Below, piece after piece: positions 54,271 through 63,874 of a DNA stretch of 64,000 nt; positions within the stretch are counted from its first letter, which is position 1, and each line of letters opens with the position of its first letter. The stretch comes from DYEP01 sp040755615. Its GTDB lineage: Bacteria; Bacillota; Sulfobacillia; DUSP01; DYEP01. The notes beneath the pieces were generated by a model. It had not been told where the DNA came from. It did not search any database and saw only the letters and a list, made by a program, of their open reading frames with translations. The DNA is taken from NCBI GenBank assembly GCA_040755615.1, contig JBFMAL010000001.1, positions 57,079 to 121,078 on the forward strand, read 5' to 3'. The position numbers were made by a program, and so were the translations under genes.

Positions 54271-54532
54271 GAGCTGAAGTAAGTGATTGAGAAGTCTTCC
54301 TGACCCTGTAGGTCGTCAGGAACCGAGGCTCATGAAGGAGTGCGCACCTTGAAAAGGGCATAGGGAAGCAGGCTCATCAAGATGAGCTTTTAGAAGGTGT
54401 ACTGTTCGGTTGTGCTGCGTCTCAAGCGGCGAGGGGCCTACCGAATATCTCGGATAGGAGGTCAGGGTGAGCCTTTTGGGCCCATCTGACCCAGGAATCG
54501 ATGTGTTGGTTCATGGCTATAAGATGGGCGTG

Positions 54533-55862
54533 CTAAACCCGGGCCCGCTTGCTCCTTGACCGGCGCCTTTCGATCTCGTAGTCGACCTTTACGCGTTTGA
54601 AGCAGCGTTCTGAGGCGGTGCGTTGGGAATAGGTTTTCTTCCAGGTGGGAGAGCTGCGCGGGGTGGTCGTAAAGAGGCTCAGGTCATCAAGGGGCTGGTG
54701 CAGACGGTCCTGCCGTATTGCGAGGGGGAACATGGGGTTTCGCAGGCAATCTGGCTTTTCGGATGTCTTGACCCGGCGACCTTTGGGCAGCGCCACTTGA
54801 GGCGGTTGCGGTCCTTGTCAAAGCCACCGTAGACAATGAGGTAACCGCTGGGACAACGGGGGACGCCGTACTCGTTGACCTCGATTGAAGAGACCTTGCG
54901 GTGACCGGAGTTCCGTTCATTCAGTTCTATGAAGGGTTCTATGTTCTACTCGTGGTGCAGGCGGTAGGAGTCATAGGAGTCATGGGCTGAGTCCCAGACG
55001 GCCTTGGCGATTTCGAGATACGGATAGAGTTTCCTGAACTCGGCGAGCGCGACGACGCCAAGCACGGAGTCGTTCCGGGAAGCCTGAGCGACCCGCGATA
55101 GCTATCCCAACCCCAGGTGGCGTCAGGGTCTGGGTAGCGCCGGGGGCATGAGCAGCGGCAGATGCCCCGTTTGTGGTAGTCACAGACCTTCACTCCGTAG
55201 GGATTGGTCCCGGTACGGAGGGAAGTGCCGTCACCGGAGAGGGTCAAGCTTGTGGGGATGAGCCCGAGGGAGATGGACTGGTCCACGGAGCAACGGGCAA
55301 AGCTCTCTTGGATCAGCCGTTCGGGTCGCCTCGTGAAAGACCGGCCCTTCAAGGCCTTGTCTACCAGTTTCCTGACGACACCTGGGTGTTTGGGAAAGAA
55401 CTTTTTGCCGGACCTGGCCTTCCTGGGCTTTCTGCGAAGGGGACGGAGGTTAGACCGCCGGGCACGTACCTTTGAGAGGTCTTCCTGCCACAGGCGGTCC
55501 ATGAAGTCGTAGAAGGTGCCAATGGAAGGAGTTTTCTCAGGGTCAAAGCCGGAGAGTGAAGCGAGTACCCTGTCGTTTCTGAGGGTCCTCACCCATTGGG
55601 TGATGCTGGAGACCTTCTGGTCGGTCATGAGTATCAGGGAAAGAACGCAAGAGGTCAACGGGGTCGAAATCAGCAGGTCTACCCAGGGAAGAGTAGCAGG
55701 ACATGAGAAGCGGTATGGCTGGCTCAAGCCAAGCACCCAGAGCTTGGCCAGCGCAGATGACTCGAGGACGGCTAAGTGGGAGAGTCTGGCATGGGAGCGA
55801 CAATTGAGCAGCACGAATGAACACCACCCCGCATCGAAGTGATGGAATATAATACCATCCAC
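54533..55862 (-). pseudogene. DDE transposase, nearly complete but frameshifted (second copy)
   Basis: N-terminal frame from 55862: QWVRTLRNDRVLASLSGF, TFYDFMDRLWQEDL, and the catalytic region LSGDGTSLRTGTNPYGVKVCD followed by CRCSCPRRYPDPDATWGWDS. The frame breaks near 55090; the rest is in other frames (NIEPFIELNERN near 54920-54950). I recognise a DDE transposase, but not the IS family with certainty. Inactive. Confidence 0.75.
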
Positions 55863-56094
55863 CTCGATTTTGGGGACAATTACCAGTTGTAAAGTGCGGT
55901 CTACGGTGCTTATAGCACACTATGACAATTCATCCCTCCGTAGCAGCCGCACAGACACAAAAACGTAGAATTTCGCATGCATCCGTTTGGGGAAATCGAG
56001 GCAAGAGTGGGGAGAAAGACCTGAGACGCGTCTTCCGAAAGCTCAAACTACCGGCGGTTAGGACGTTCTGAGAGGAGACTTGCTGTAAAAAGGG

Positions 56095-56886
56095 GTGAGT
56101 TCAATTAACACCGGATGGCTGAAAGACAAGGTTTCTGTAGTGACAGGCGCTTCTTCCGGTATCGGGGAGGCACTCGCTGAGTTTCTTGCTTCCAATGGCT
56201 CGAGGGTTGCCTTGGTAGCACGTAATGTATCCAAGCTTGAGCGCAACGTTGAGCGCATACGGGAGAGGGGAGGAACGGCTATTTCAATAAGAGCAGACGT
56301 TACCTCAAGTGCCGATGTGCAAACGATGGTGGGTACAACTGTTGAGACGTACGGTCGCATAGACTACCTCATCAACAATGCTGGTGTATTCCCAGTTACC
56401 CCCGTACTGGACATGGAAGAAGACGAGTGGGACAGGGTATTAGATACAAATCTTAAGAGTGCCTACCTTTGCTCCAGGGCAGCCGCAAAGGCCATGATCG
56501 AGGGTGGAGTTAAGGGGAAGATCGTCAACATCAGTTCAACGTCCAGCATGATCGCGAGGCCAGGATGTGCTCATTATGCAGCTTCAAAGGCTGGTTTGGT
56601 TATGTTTACTAGAGTACTGGCTTTGGAACTGGTTCCTTACGGCATTCTAGTAAACGCTGTACACCCAGGAGTGATCGGAACTGAGATCGTGCAAAGACTG
56701 GCTGAGACTCCATCAGGAAAGGAGGAGAACAAAGCAAAACTCGATCGCATCCCGTTGGGAAGATGGGGAACCGTTGACGAGATTGTTGGAGCAGTAGTGT
56801 ATCTCTTGTCACCCGCGGCCAGCTACGTTGTCGGGGCATCTATTGTAGTGGATGGGGGTTACTCTCTGGGTATTCCGAAATACTAG
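56095..56886 (+). CDS. short-chain dehydrogenase/reductase
   Basis: 263 residues. NAD(P)-binding motif TGASSGIGEALAEFL, NNAGVFP, active-site serine in ISSTSS and YAASKAG with the catalytic Tyr and Lys. C-terminus ends GASIVVDGGYSLGIP as in 3-oxoacyl reductase and glucose-dehydrogenase-like members. GTG 56095 directly follows AAAAAGGGG, so the true start could differ slightly. First gene of an operon of transport and hydrolytic enzymes. Substrate unknown. Confidence 0.85.
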   Translation: MSSINTGWLKDKVSVVTGASSGIGEALAEFLASNGSRVALVARNVSKLERNVERIRERGGTAISIRADVTSSADVQTMVGTTVETYGRIDYLINNAGVFPVTPVLDMEEDEWDRVLDTNLKSAYLCSRAAAKAMIEGGVKGKIVNISSTSSMIARPGCAHYAASKAGLVMFTRVLALELVPYGILVNAVHPGVIGTEIVQRLAETPSGKEENKAKLDRIPLGRWGTVDEIVGAVVYLLSPAASYVVGASIVVDGGYSLGIPKY

Positions 56887-56917
56887 ACTCAAAATCCTAT
56901 TGCAAGGGGTGAACAAA

Positions 56918-58342
56918 GTGGACGTATACTCCATTGGGATTGCCATTTACCTGCTGGTATTACTAGCCATCGGATTTGTCTGTACAAGATACATTAAAAC
57001 ATTCGAGGACTTTGCTTTGATGGGGCGGAGTGTAAAACCATGGTTGATAGTAGCGACCATTTCTGCCAGCTGGTACGGAGCTGGAACGGTGTCAGGGTTA
57101 CCTTCATTAGCATTTCGTACCGGTTTGACTACCCCCTTTATGTGGTTAATGGGTGCCAGTCTGGGTTATTTCATCGTCATAACTCTTGCACCCCGGGTCA
57201 ACCGCACTAGATTAACTACTGTCCCTGACATTCTTGGAGCGCGCTATGGGCCAGCTGCCCGATACCTTGGGTTGGTCGGCGTGCTGGGCACCTGGTCAAC
57301 GTATATAGGCTATCAGATCATAGCAATTGGCTGGATCCTGGACGTTGCTTTAGGCATCCCACCTGTGCCGTGGGGTTTCGTCTTGGGTTTTGGAATCGTC
57401 TTGATCTATACTGTAGCCGGCGGGCTATACGCTGTGGTTTGGACGGACTTTATACAAGCAATGGTCATGATTGTGGGTATTACACTGATGGTGCCCGTCG
57501 CTTTGGCTAAGATTGGAGGGGTGACCGCGGCTACCTCGGCCATCACAGCGATCGAACCTAATCTTTTCAATCCATTTGGTGTAGGTCTTCTGACGGCCAT
57601 AGGGTACTTTCTAATGCTATTCGGGCTAGCTGTTTGCGATCCGACAACACACCAAAGGTTTTTGGCCTGTGAAAGCCAGCGGTCGGCGAGAAAGGCAGCG
57701 TACGCTGCGCTATTCATGCCAATATTCTTCTATACACTTATCCCGATTGCAGCTTTATTCGCACGAGTAGTCTTTCCTGACATTCCGAATCCGGAATATA
57801 CCCTGCTTTGGTTAGCACGCTACCTGCTTCCTGCCATAGTTGGGGTTCCCCTAATGGCCGCAGTAGTTGCCACGGTTATGTCAACAGCAGATTCGGCCTT
57901 GAATATCTGCGCCACCCTAATTGTCCACGATGTCTATAAGCGTCTTATTAACCCCCAGGCTAGTGAAAGGACGCTGGTCCTACTTTCCCGTGTGTTTGTA
58001 GTCTTCTGGGCTGTTTACGGACTTGTTTTGGCATTTGCGTTACCGGGCGTACTTGCCGGGTTACGGATAGCCTATAGCATAATGGCGGGCGTTGTCAGTC
58101 CGGCATTTCTTGCCGCATTTTTGTGGCGTAAGGCAACGCCTGCTGGAGGAGTTGCCAGTCTAGCTGTCGGACTTGTGACACTTATATATTGTCGTAGCCA
58201 GCAACCCTTTGGGCTAGACCCAGTCATCCCGACTATGCTTTTGGGATGGATTACCCTGATAGTAGTATCGCTGTTTACGACTCCTGCCACAGACGAGCAG
58301 TTGAAGTTGTTTACTGCACCGCGTAGGACCATATCAGCTTGA
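56918..58342 (+). CDS. sodium:solute symporter family transporter
   Basis: 474 residues, about 13 hydrophobic helices. Family features: FALMGRSVKPWLIVATISASWYGAGTVSG near the N-terminus and VVATVMSTADSALNICATLIVHDVYKR in the C-terminal half. Imports a solute with sodium. GTG 56918 with AAGGGGTGA upstream; earlier frame starts in the SDR gene are unlikely. Followed by a tiny membrane protein. Confidence 0.9.
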   Translation: MDVYSIGIAIYLLVLLAIGFVCTRYIKTFEDFALMGRSVKPWLIVATISASWYGAGTVSGLPSLAFRTGLTTPFMWLMGASLGYFIVITLAPRVNRTRLTTVPDILGARYGPAARYLGLVGVLGTWSTYIGYQIIAIGWILDVALGIPPVPWGFVLGFGIVLIYTVAGGLYAVVWTDFIQAMVMIVGITLMVPVALAKIGGVTAATSAITAIEPNLFNPFGVGLLTAIGYFLMLFGLAVCDPTTHQRFLACESQRSARKAAYAALFMPIFFYTLIPIAALFARVVFPDIPNPEYTLLWLARYLLPAIVGVPLMAAVVATVMSTADSALNICATLIVHDVYKRLINPQASERTLVLLSRVFVVFWAVYGLVLAFALPGVLAGLRIAYSIMAGVVSPAFLAAFLWRKATPAGGVASLAVGLVTLIYCRSQQPFGLDPVIPTMLLGWITLIVVSLFTTPATDEQLKLFTAPRRTISA

Positions 58343-58370
58343 GTGATGAATTAGAAAGGGAGTGGATGGA

Positions 58371-58571
58371 ATGAGCAGCAAGGGGGAACTGTTTCCACTA
58401 TGGCTCATAGGATACATGGCAATCGGGTTGTTCGGTGCCACGATGCTAACCATCTTCTTGTTTACTGCAGGGGTTCCTGCTGCATTTCTGGCTGTGCTCT
58501 ATATGTACGGCATACTCGCCGTGGGGACCTGGCAGTATCTTAAGCAAAGTAGGGAAGGCGATCAGCAGTAG
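58371..58571 (+). CDS. small membrane protein, probable symporter partner
   Basis: 66 residues with two hydrophobic helices (LWLIGYMAIGLFGATMLTIFL and AAFLAVLYMYGILAVGTW) and a polar tail. ATG 58371 has AAAGGGAGTGG upstream. It follows the symporter gene by 28 bases. Several sodium:solute symporters have such a short second subunit encoded next to them; I infer the same role. Confidence 0.7.
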   Translation: MSSKGELFPLWLIGYMAIGLFGATMLTIFLFTAGVPAAFLAVLYMYGILAVGTWQYLKQSREGDQQ

Positions 58572-58584
58572 GTTTTTGTGCAAA

Positions 58585-58613
58585 GGAGGGAGGGGAAGGT
58601 TGACCCTCCCTCC
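58585..58613 (+). terminator. hairpin within the SSS-M20 intergenic gap
   Basis: GGAGGGAGGG / CCCTCCCTCC, ten perfect pairs with a nine-base loop. No T run follows, so it is more likely a stabilising or attenuating structure than a terminator; the operon continues 31 bases later. Confidence 0.45.
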
Positions 58614-58644
58614 CCTATGAATGGTGCAAAAGGGGTGTTGAACG

Positions 58645-59820
58645 CTGAAACTCATTGACCAATACGGTAGCAGAGAGGAACTACTTGAACTGTTACTAAA
58701 GGTGCTCAAAGTCTCGACCATAAACCCGCCAGCTCAGACTAGAGAAGTTACAGAGATACTTCATGAAGCGTTCAATCGCGAAGGGATACACTCAGAATTG
58801 ATGGAGAAAGAGGCTGGAAAGACAAATGTGGTGGCACGGTTAAACGGGTCAGCCAGAGGACAGACGGTCGCTTTCAATGGGCATATTGACGTTGTACCTC
58901 CCGGTGAAGGATGGACGGATGATCCTTTTGAGCCAAGAGTCATCGACATGAAAGTACAGGCACGGGGAGCATCCGATATGAAATCGGGAGTAGTTGCCAT
59001 GGCATATTCCCTCATACTCTTGGCCCGTTCCGGTGCAAGGTTTTCGGGCTGTATCTTGTACACTGCCGTGGCTGACGAGGAGACAGGTAGCAGTTGTGGT
59101 ACACGCTTTTTGATTGAGTCCGATGTGTTTCGTGATGTAAGATGGGCTGTTGTGGGTGAACCCACCGCATTAAACGTGGAACACGGTAATCGAGGCGTTA
59201 TCTGGATGGACATCGTCGTCGAGGGCGTTGCCTGCCATGCGGGACGCGCGTATGTCGGCAAGAATCCAATAACCGTTGCATCAGAGCTGGTGACAGAGCT
59301 AAATAATCTAGAGTTTAAGATGGTTAATGAAAGATTCGAGGTACCTGTCCCGAGCTTGACCGTGACTCGCGTAGCAGGAGGGATAGCCGATAATGTGGTA
59401 CCTCAGACATGTACTTTGACTGTAGACCGGAGGCTACTTCCTGGAGAAAGCGTAAGTCAAGCCATACAAGAGATAGAGGGCAGGGTTCAGAAGGTAGTTG
59501 GCAAACGAGCCAGCGTTCGGTGCCATGTAAAAACGTGGTGGGAGCCTTATTACCTGGATCCCGCCCATCCTCTGGTTCAGGCGGCGTACCGTTCATGCCA
59601 ACGAGTTCTGGGATACGGCCCTGAGCTTCGTTGTAAGGGAGGCGCCACAGATGCTTCCCACCTCTACCATTTGGCCGGTATACCTTCAGTTCTTCTCGGA
59701 CCAGGCGAGCCCTCACAGAGCCATGTAGTTGGAGAAAGGGTCTCCTTGCAGAAGGTGGAAGATGCCGTTGAGATCTACGCGGATCTCGCAATGCAGTTGC
59801 TTGGAGGAGAGGGAAGTTGA
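58645..59820 (+). CDS. M20 family peptidase/deacylase with CTG start
   Basis: 391 residues, ArgE/DapE-like zinc hydrolase. GHIDVVPPGEGW is the first metal motif, GASDMKSGVVAMAYS the bridging Asp, and DEETGSSCGTRFL the catalytic Glu pair. GGATDASHLYHLAGIPSVLLGPG is the C-terminal metal region. I extend the gene upstream of GTG 58702 to CTG 58645: the frame is open, AGGGGTG lies seven bases upstream, and the added residues (LIDQYGSREELLELLLKVLK) fit the family's N-terminal helix. Likely cleaves an N-acyl or peptide bond. Confidence 0.82.
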   Translation: MKLIDQYGSREELLELLLKVLKVSTINPPAQTREVTEILHEAFNREGIHSELMEKEAGKTNVVARLNGSARGQTVAFNGHIDVVPPGEGWTDDPFEPRVIDMKVQARGASDMKSGVVAMAYSLILLARSGARFSGCILYTAVADEETGSSCGTRFLIESDVFRDVRWAVVGEPTALNVEHGNRGVIWMDIVVEGVACHAGRAYVGKNPITVASELVTELNNLEFKMVNERFEVPVPSLTVTRVAGGIADNVVPQTCTLTVDRRLLPGESVSQAIQEIEGRVQKVVGKRASVRCHVKTWWEPYYLDPAHPLVQAAYRSCQRVLGYGPELRCKGGATDASHLYHLAGIPSVLLGPGEPSQSHVVGERVSLQKVEDAVEIYADLAMQLLGGEGS

Positions 59821-60629
59821 GTAAGGTTGTTTTAACCTTTGACCTTGACGGTGAAACCTTGTGGTTGGCTCGTGACCCAGGTAACCTACACCGGCCAGTA
59901 ACATTATCTCAAGGTGCCTACGGTCCCAGGGTAGGAGTCCCACTTATTCTTGAACTCTTATCTGCGCATCGGATTAAGGCGACTTTCTTTGTACCAGGTT
60001 GGGTGGCCGAAAGGTACCCTAGGGTTGTGGAGACGATTCTTGGTGAAGATCACGAAATAGGTTTCCACGGTTACATGCATGAGTGGCCTCATACCCTCTC
60101 GTATGAGGAGGAACGAGGGGTGTTTGAGAGAGGACTGACGATCTTGAGGGGTGTGACTGGTGACCTCCCGAAAGGTTATAGAGCCCCTGCATGGGAATTG
60201 AGTCCAAACACCTTAAGATTCTTGATAGAGTATCATTTCCTGTACTCCAGCAATTTCATGGATGCGCACCAACCATACTATCACCATCTTTCTGAGGGCG
60301 GGCGACTCGTAGAAATCCCAGTGAGTTGGGTTTGTGATGATGCGCCCTTCTTCTTGTATGCACTAAACCTTTCTGGTCGCCAGATATCATCCCCGAGTTC
60401 TGTCAAGGATATCTGGAAAGGGGAGTTTGACAGCCTGCACCGTCGCGGTTTGCCCATGACTCTTACTATGCACCCGCAGCTGATAGGACGGCCGAGCCGA
60501 CTGGATATGCTGGACGAACTGCTATCTTATATCCACCAGAAGGGCGGTCAGTTCATAACAGCTATGGAAATGGCTGAGAAGTTTACCAAGGAAAGCTGCA
60601 ACCCAACTAATGAGGTGACTAAGATATGA
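59817..60629 (+). CDS. polysaccharide deacetylase family protein
   Basis: 270 residues of the NodB/carbohydrate esterase 4 type. VVLTFDLDGETLWLAR carries the DxD-like motif, FHGYMHEWPH the metal histidines, and GYRAPAWELS the third motif. Closest in layout to PuuE/allantoinase-like amide hydrolases rather than to chitin deacetylases. No signal peptide, hence cytosolic. TTG start overlapping the M20 gene. Likely removes an acyl or hydrolyses an amide from a small molecule. Confidence 0.78.
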   Translation: MSKVVLTFDLDGETLWLARDPGNLHRPVTLSQGAYGPRVGVPLILELLSAHRIKATFFVPGWVAERYPRVVETILGEDHEIGFHGYMHEWPHTLSYEEERGVFERGLTILRGVTGDLPKGYRAPAWELSPNTLRFLIEYHFLYSSNFMDAHQPYYHHLSEGGRLVEIPVSWVCDDAPFFLYALNLSGRQISSPSSVKDIWKGEFDSLHRRGLPMTLTMHPQLIGRPSRLDMLDELLSYIHQKGGQFITAMEMAEKFTKESCNPTNEVTKI

Positions 60630-62383
60630 AGGAACTATCTCCCGATATCAGGGACTCGATGAAAGAGGTTTGCGCACAAAGGCTCATGGACCATACAAAG
60701 ATCATTTCTAGCGAGGTCAGATTGTCGGGTAGCCCTGAAGAACTCAGAGCGTTTTACTACGTACAGTCAGTGTTGCAGTCCTTGAGCATTGAGGCGACTT
60801 TACAATTTCATAAAGCTTTAATCAGCTTACCGCAGTTTGCTGAAGTGCACATTCCTGCACTGGGTGTAAGAATCCCGTGTATTACTCATTCTTTCTCAGC
60901 CAACTTCCCGCAGGGTAGAGAAGCGGAGTTATCCTATGTTGGGGTGGGTGCCAGCCAGCGAGATTATGAGAGAGCTGATGTCGGGGGAAAGATCACCCTG
61001 CATGACGGCATCGCAATGCCGGTAAAGGTCCATTATGCAGAAAAGATGGGCTGTGTGGGACAGATTCATATTAACGATGAACATGTACATGAAATGATCG
61101 TATCCACAGTGTGGGGAAGTCCTTCGTTACAGACAGTGGACAAACTGCCAACTGTTCCGGTAGTATCCGTGACTGCTAAAGACGGAAAAACGATCAAGGG
61201 ACTTCTGAGTACTCACGGCAGGCTGACTGTACGTATTACTACTTCTGTACTTACAGAGTGGCGGGATATTCCCTTGTTGACGGCAGACATCAGAGGGCCG
61301 GCGAAAGGGGACGAGTATGTGCTCTTGTCAGGGCACGTTGACTCCTGGCACTATGGAGCCATGGATAATGCGGCTGCAAACGCTACCATGCTAGAAGTGG
61401 CCAGAGTGTTGTCACTTCGAAGAGATTTGTTGAGACGGCATTTACGCTTGGCTTTCTGGTCAGGTCATTCCCACGGAAGGTATGCTGGCTCTGCCTGGTA
61501 TGCGGACAATAATTGGCTGGACCTGCATAAGAACTGTGTTGTCCATATTAATGTTGACTCAACAGGGGGTATCGGAGCCACTATAGTCAATGAAGCGCCA
61601 GTTATGCCCGAAACGTACGAGGTGGCAAGAGACGTCGTTGCTGCTTTGACAGGTGAAGAGCTTCATTTCAAACTCATCGGACGTGCAGGCGATCAATCAT
61701 TCTGGGGACTCGGGATTCCTTCACTATTCATCAATGTTTCTGAGCAGGTAAGCAATCAGAGTGCAGCGAGCTCGGCTTTCCAACTGTTGACCGGGCAACC
61801 TGGAATAGGAGGGGGCGGGCTTGGATGGTGGTGGCACACCTCTGAAGACCTGATTGACAAGATCGATGCCGACAATCTACTGAGAGATACACGCATATAT
61901 CTGGCCGTCACCATGCGCTTTTGTACCGACAGAGTTTTGCCCTTAAAATACTCCGCACACGTAGAATGGTTACTTAAACAATTAAATGAACTTGAGTGTC
62001 CCGACGATGTTCATCACCTGAAAGCTGTAAAAGCAATGGCTAACGAGTTGCTTGTCCATATTAGACAGTTGGAACGCTTGCTTTTTGAAGAGGGATACGA
62101 GGATCTTAAAAACTCCTGTCTTATTAGACTAGGAAGGCTCTTGGTGCCTTCCGCCATGACAAGCGGGGATCCTTTTGAACACGACCCAGCTTTACCCACA
62201 AGGTCCATACCCCTTCTGGACTGCGTGAGGGCCATGGCAGATTGTGAAGTAGACTCAGACAGGTATAACCTTCTAAGAGTAGCTGCTGTAAGGAATATGA
62301 ACCGCCTCCATTACAACCTCTTCCGAGCCTTGGAATTGGTGAAGTGCACTTTGAACAATATTTCCACTACGGGAGGTCTATGA
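60626..62383 (+). CDS. M28 family zinc peptidase
   Basis: 585 residues. Metal motifs: LLSGHVDSWHYGAMDNAAANATM, LRLAFWSGHSHGRYAGSAWY (where the usual Glu-Glu is replaced by SGHSHGR), VHINVDSTGG and WWWHTSEDLIDK. No signal peptide. The replacement of the general-base Glu by His/Ser is unusual for aminopeptidases of this family. ATG with overlap of four bases with the deacetylase gene. Its product would act on the same substrate. Confidence 0.75.
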   Translation: MKELSPDIRDSMKEVCAQRLMDHTKIISSEVRLSGSPEELRAFYYVQSVLQSLSIEATLQFHKALISLPQFAEVHIPALGVRIPCITHSFSANFPQGREAELSYVGVGASQRDYERADVGGKITLHDGIAMPVKVHYAEKMGCVGQIHINDEHVHEMIVSTVWGSPSLQTVDKLPTVPVVSVTAKDGKTIKGLLSTHGRLTVRITTSVLTEWRDIPLLTADIRGPAKGDEYVLLSGHVDSWHYGAMDNAAANATMLEVARVLSLRRDLLRRHLRLAFWSGHSHGRYAGSAWYADNNWLDLHKNCVVHINVDSTGGIGATIVNEAPVMPETYEVARDVVAALTGEELHFKLIGRAGDQSFWGLGIPSLFINVSEQVSNQSAASSAFQLLTGQPGIGGGGLGWWWHTSEDLIDKIDADNLLRDTRIYLAVTMRFCTDRVLPLKYSAHVEWLLKQLNELECPDDVHHLKAVKAMANELLVHIRQLERLLFEEGYEDLKNSCLIRLGRLLVPSAMTSGDPFEHDPALPTRSIPLLDCVRAMADCEVDSDRYNLLRVAAVRNMNRLHYNLFRALELVKCTLNNISTTGGL

Positions 62384-62385
62384 AA

Positions 62386-63369
62386 ATGGGAAGCAAAGCC
62401 GTTCAGGTTGGTTCGGTGAATGTTGCTCCCGGTGAAAAGGGTCACGGTTTTTTGGAACTGGGACAACGAAAAGATGGTACACCTATCAGATGTCCCCTGA
62501 TGATTGTAAACGGAGCGAGTCAGGGTCCGGTCTTGTGGGTGCAATCGTGTATTCACGGTGATGAGTTTGAAGGAATGCAGGCAATAGTGAATCTCTATAG
62601 GATGCTTGACGCATGCAAGCTGGGAGGGGCTTTGGTCGCTATACCAGTTGTGAATGTACCAGCCTGGGAAACGATGGAACGGCTGACCCCGATGGATGGC
62701 GGAAACCTGAACGGTGCGTTCCCGGGAATGGAGGACGGGCCCGCTACAGCCCGGATGGCCTATATCATTACTCGGGAGGTACTGCGCACTGCAGATTATG
62801 CGTTGGATCTTCACGGGGGTGGCAATGCGCTTCAGCTTCTTCCATATACAGCTTTTCATCAAGAAGGGGATGCTGGTGCGCGCTCCAGGGAGCTGGCAGA
62901 AGCTTACGGATTTGACCTAATGTTGAAGACTCAAGAACGCAAAGGATGGGTTGCTGGAACCTTCTACGCTGAAATTACAGCCAGGGGTGTGCCGGCAGTG
63001 CTAGCAGAGGCAGGATACGAAGGACGTTTGGATGAGAAATATGTTACGGCTCATTTTGAGGGATTGATGAATGTGATGAGGGCTCTTGGGATGATTGACG
63101 GCGACGTCAGGAAGTCTGAGAAACCGTGCGTAGTCGCCGGAAATGAAGCAGTGTGTGTCCGCGCCAATAGGGGAGGTATACTGAAGCGGACAGTTACCGC
63201 TGGACAATTGGTCGAGAAAGATGAAACTCTTGCTTACATCGTTGACTTCTTTGAAGAAACACTGGAGATCAAAAGGAGTCCAAGATCCGGAGTTGTGCTC
63301 GACTTAAGAACAAAACCACTTGTCAATCAAGGAGATATGATCGCCTTTATTTGCCCTGTTTGTCACTAG
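62386..63369 (+). CDS. succinylglutamate desuccinylase/aspartoacylase-like enzyme
   Basis: 327 residues of the M14-related AstE/ASPA family. The N-terminal VQSCIHGDEFEGMQAIVNL carries the zinc HxxE, and DYALDLHGGG the later metal histidine. C-terminal domain (RANRGGILKRTVTAGQLVEKDETL) resembles the AstE-type beta domain. ATG 62386 has GGGAGG nine bases upstream; ATG 62380 is too close. Removes acyl groups from amino acids. Last gene of the operon. Confidence 0.82.
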   Translation: MGSKAVQVGSVNVAPGEKGHGFLELGQRKDGTPIRCPLMIVNGASQGPVLWVQSCIHGDEFEGMQAIVNLYRMLDACKLGGALVAIPVVNVPAWETMERLTPMDGGNLNGAFPGMEDGPATARMAYIITREVLRTADYALDLHGGGNALQLLPYTAFHQEGDAGARSRELAEAYGFDLMLKTQERKGWVAGTFYAEITARGVPAVLAEAGYEGRLDEKYVTAHFEGLMNVMRALGMIDGDVRKSEKPCVVAGNEAVCVRANRGGILKRTVTAGQLVEKDETLAYIVDFFEETLEIKRSPRSGVVLDLRTKPLVNQGDMIAFICPVCH

Positions 63370-63874
63370 GATTGGATCGAGTTCTTTCGATTCCTCGAGA
63401 TCCAAGATTGGTTAGCCCTGTTCCTATCCGGAGATACTGTGGCACCATCTTTTTGGGCTGAGAAACGTAAACAACGGTTTTGGATACGAAGAGAGCATCA
63501 GAAACGCGCGATCGAGATTCCAGCTGGAGCAATCACTGGCATGACCCCCGGTTGCCTGACTGCAGCGCTCCATGGTACGAAATATCCACCGATAATTGCA
63601 ATACTGCGTGCGCACCGTCGTTCGGTCAGATCTGCGCCGTGACCGCCGTGACAGCCCTGACCGCTCCGACCAGACGTGTGTCGAGAGCATCAGGGCGAGT
63701 TCAGGCGCAGGCGGGACGTTATAACATCCTGTCTGAACCAGGCGAAAGGTTTTACCGCCCGCACGCCACAGGGAGCCTTTTACGCCTTCCCTAAAGTAGC
63801 GGTGCCAAGCATGATCGATGCTGAACCCCAACTTTGACAGTTGAGGTTAAAAAACCCCTGCTTGTATGGCATTT
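63370..63874. other. intergenic region after the operon
   Basis: About 500 bases. Open frames on both strands are not recognisable; the minus-strand one from 63831 is probably degenerate transposase. CCCAACTTTGACA at 63828-63840 recurs at 45130-45142. Confidence 0.4.

Noticed and set aside
63424..63831. 135-codon minus-strand open frame near the window end
   Set aside because: Low-complexity Arg/Ser run and no recognisable domain; probably degenerate IS sequence.
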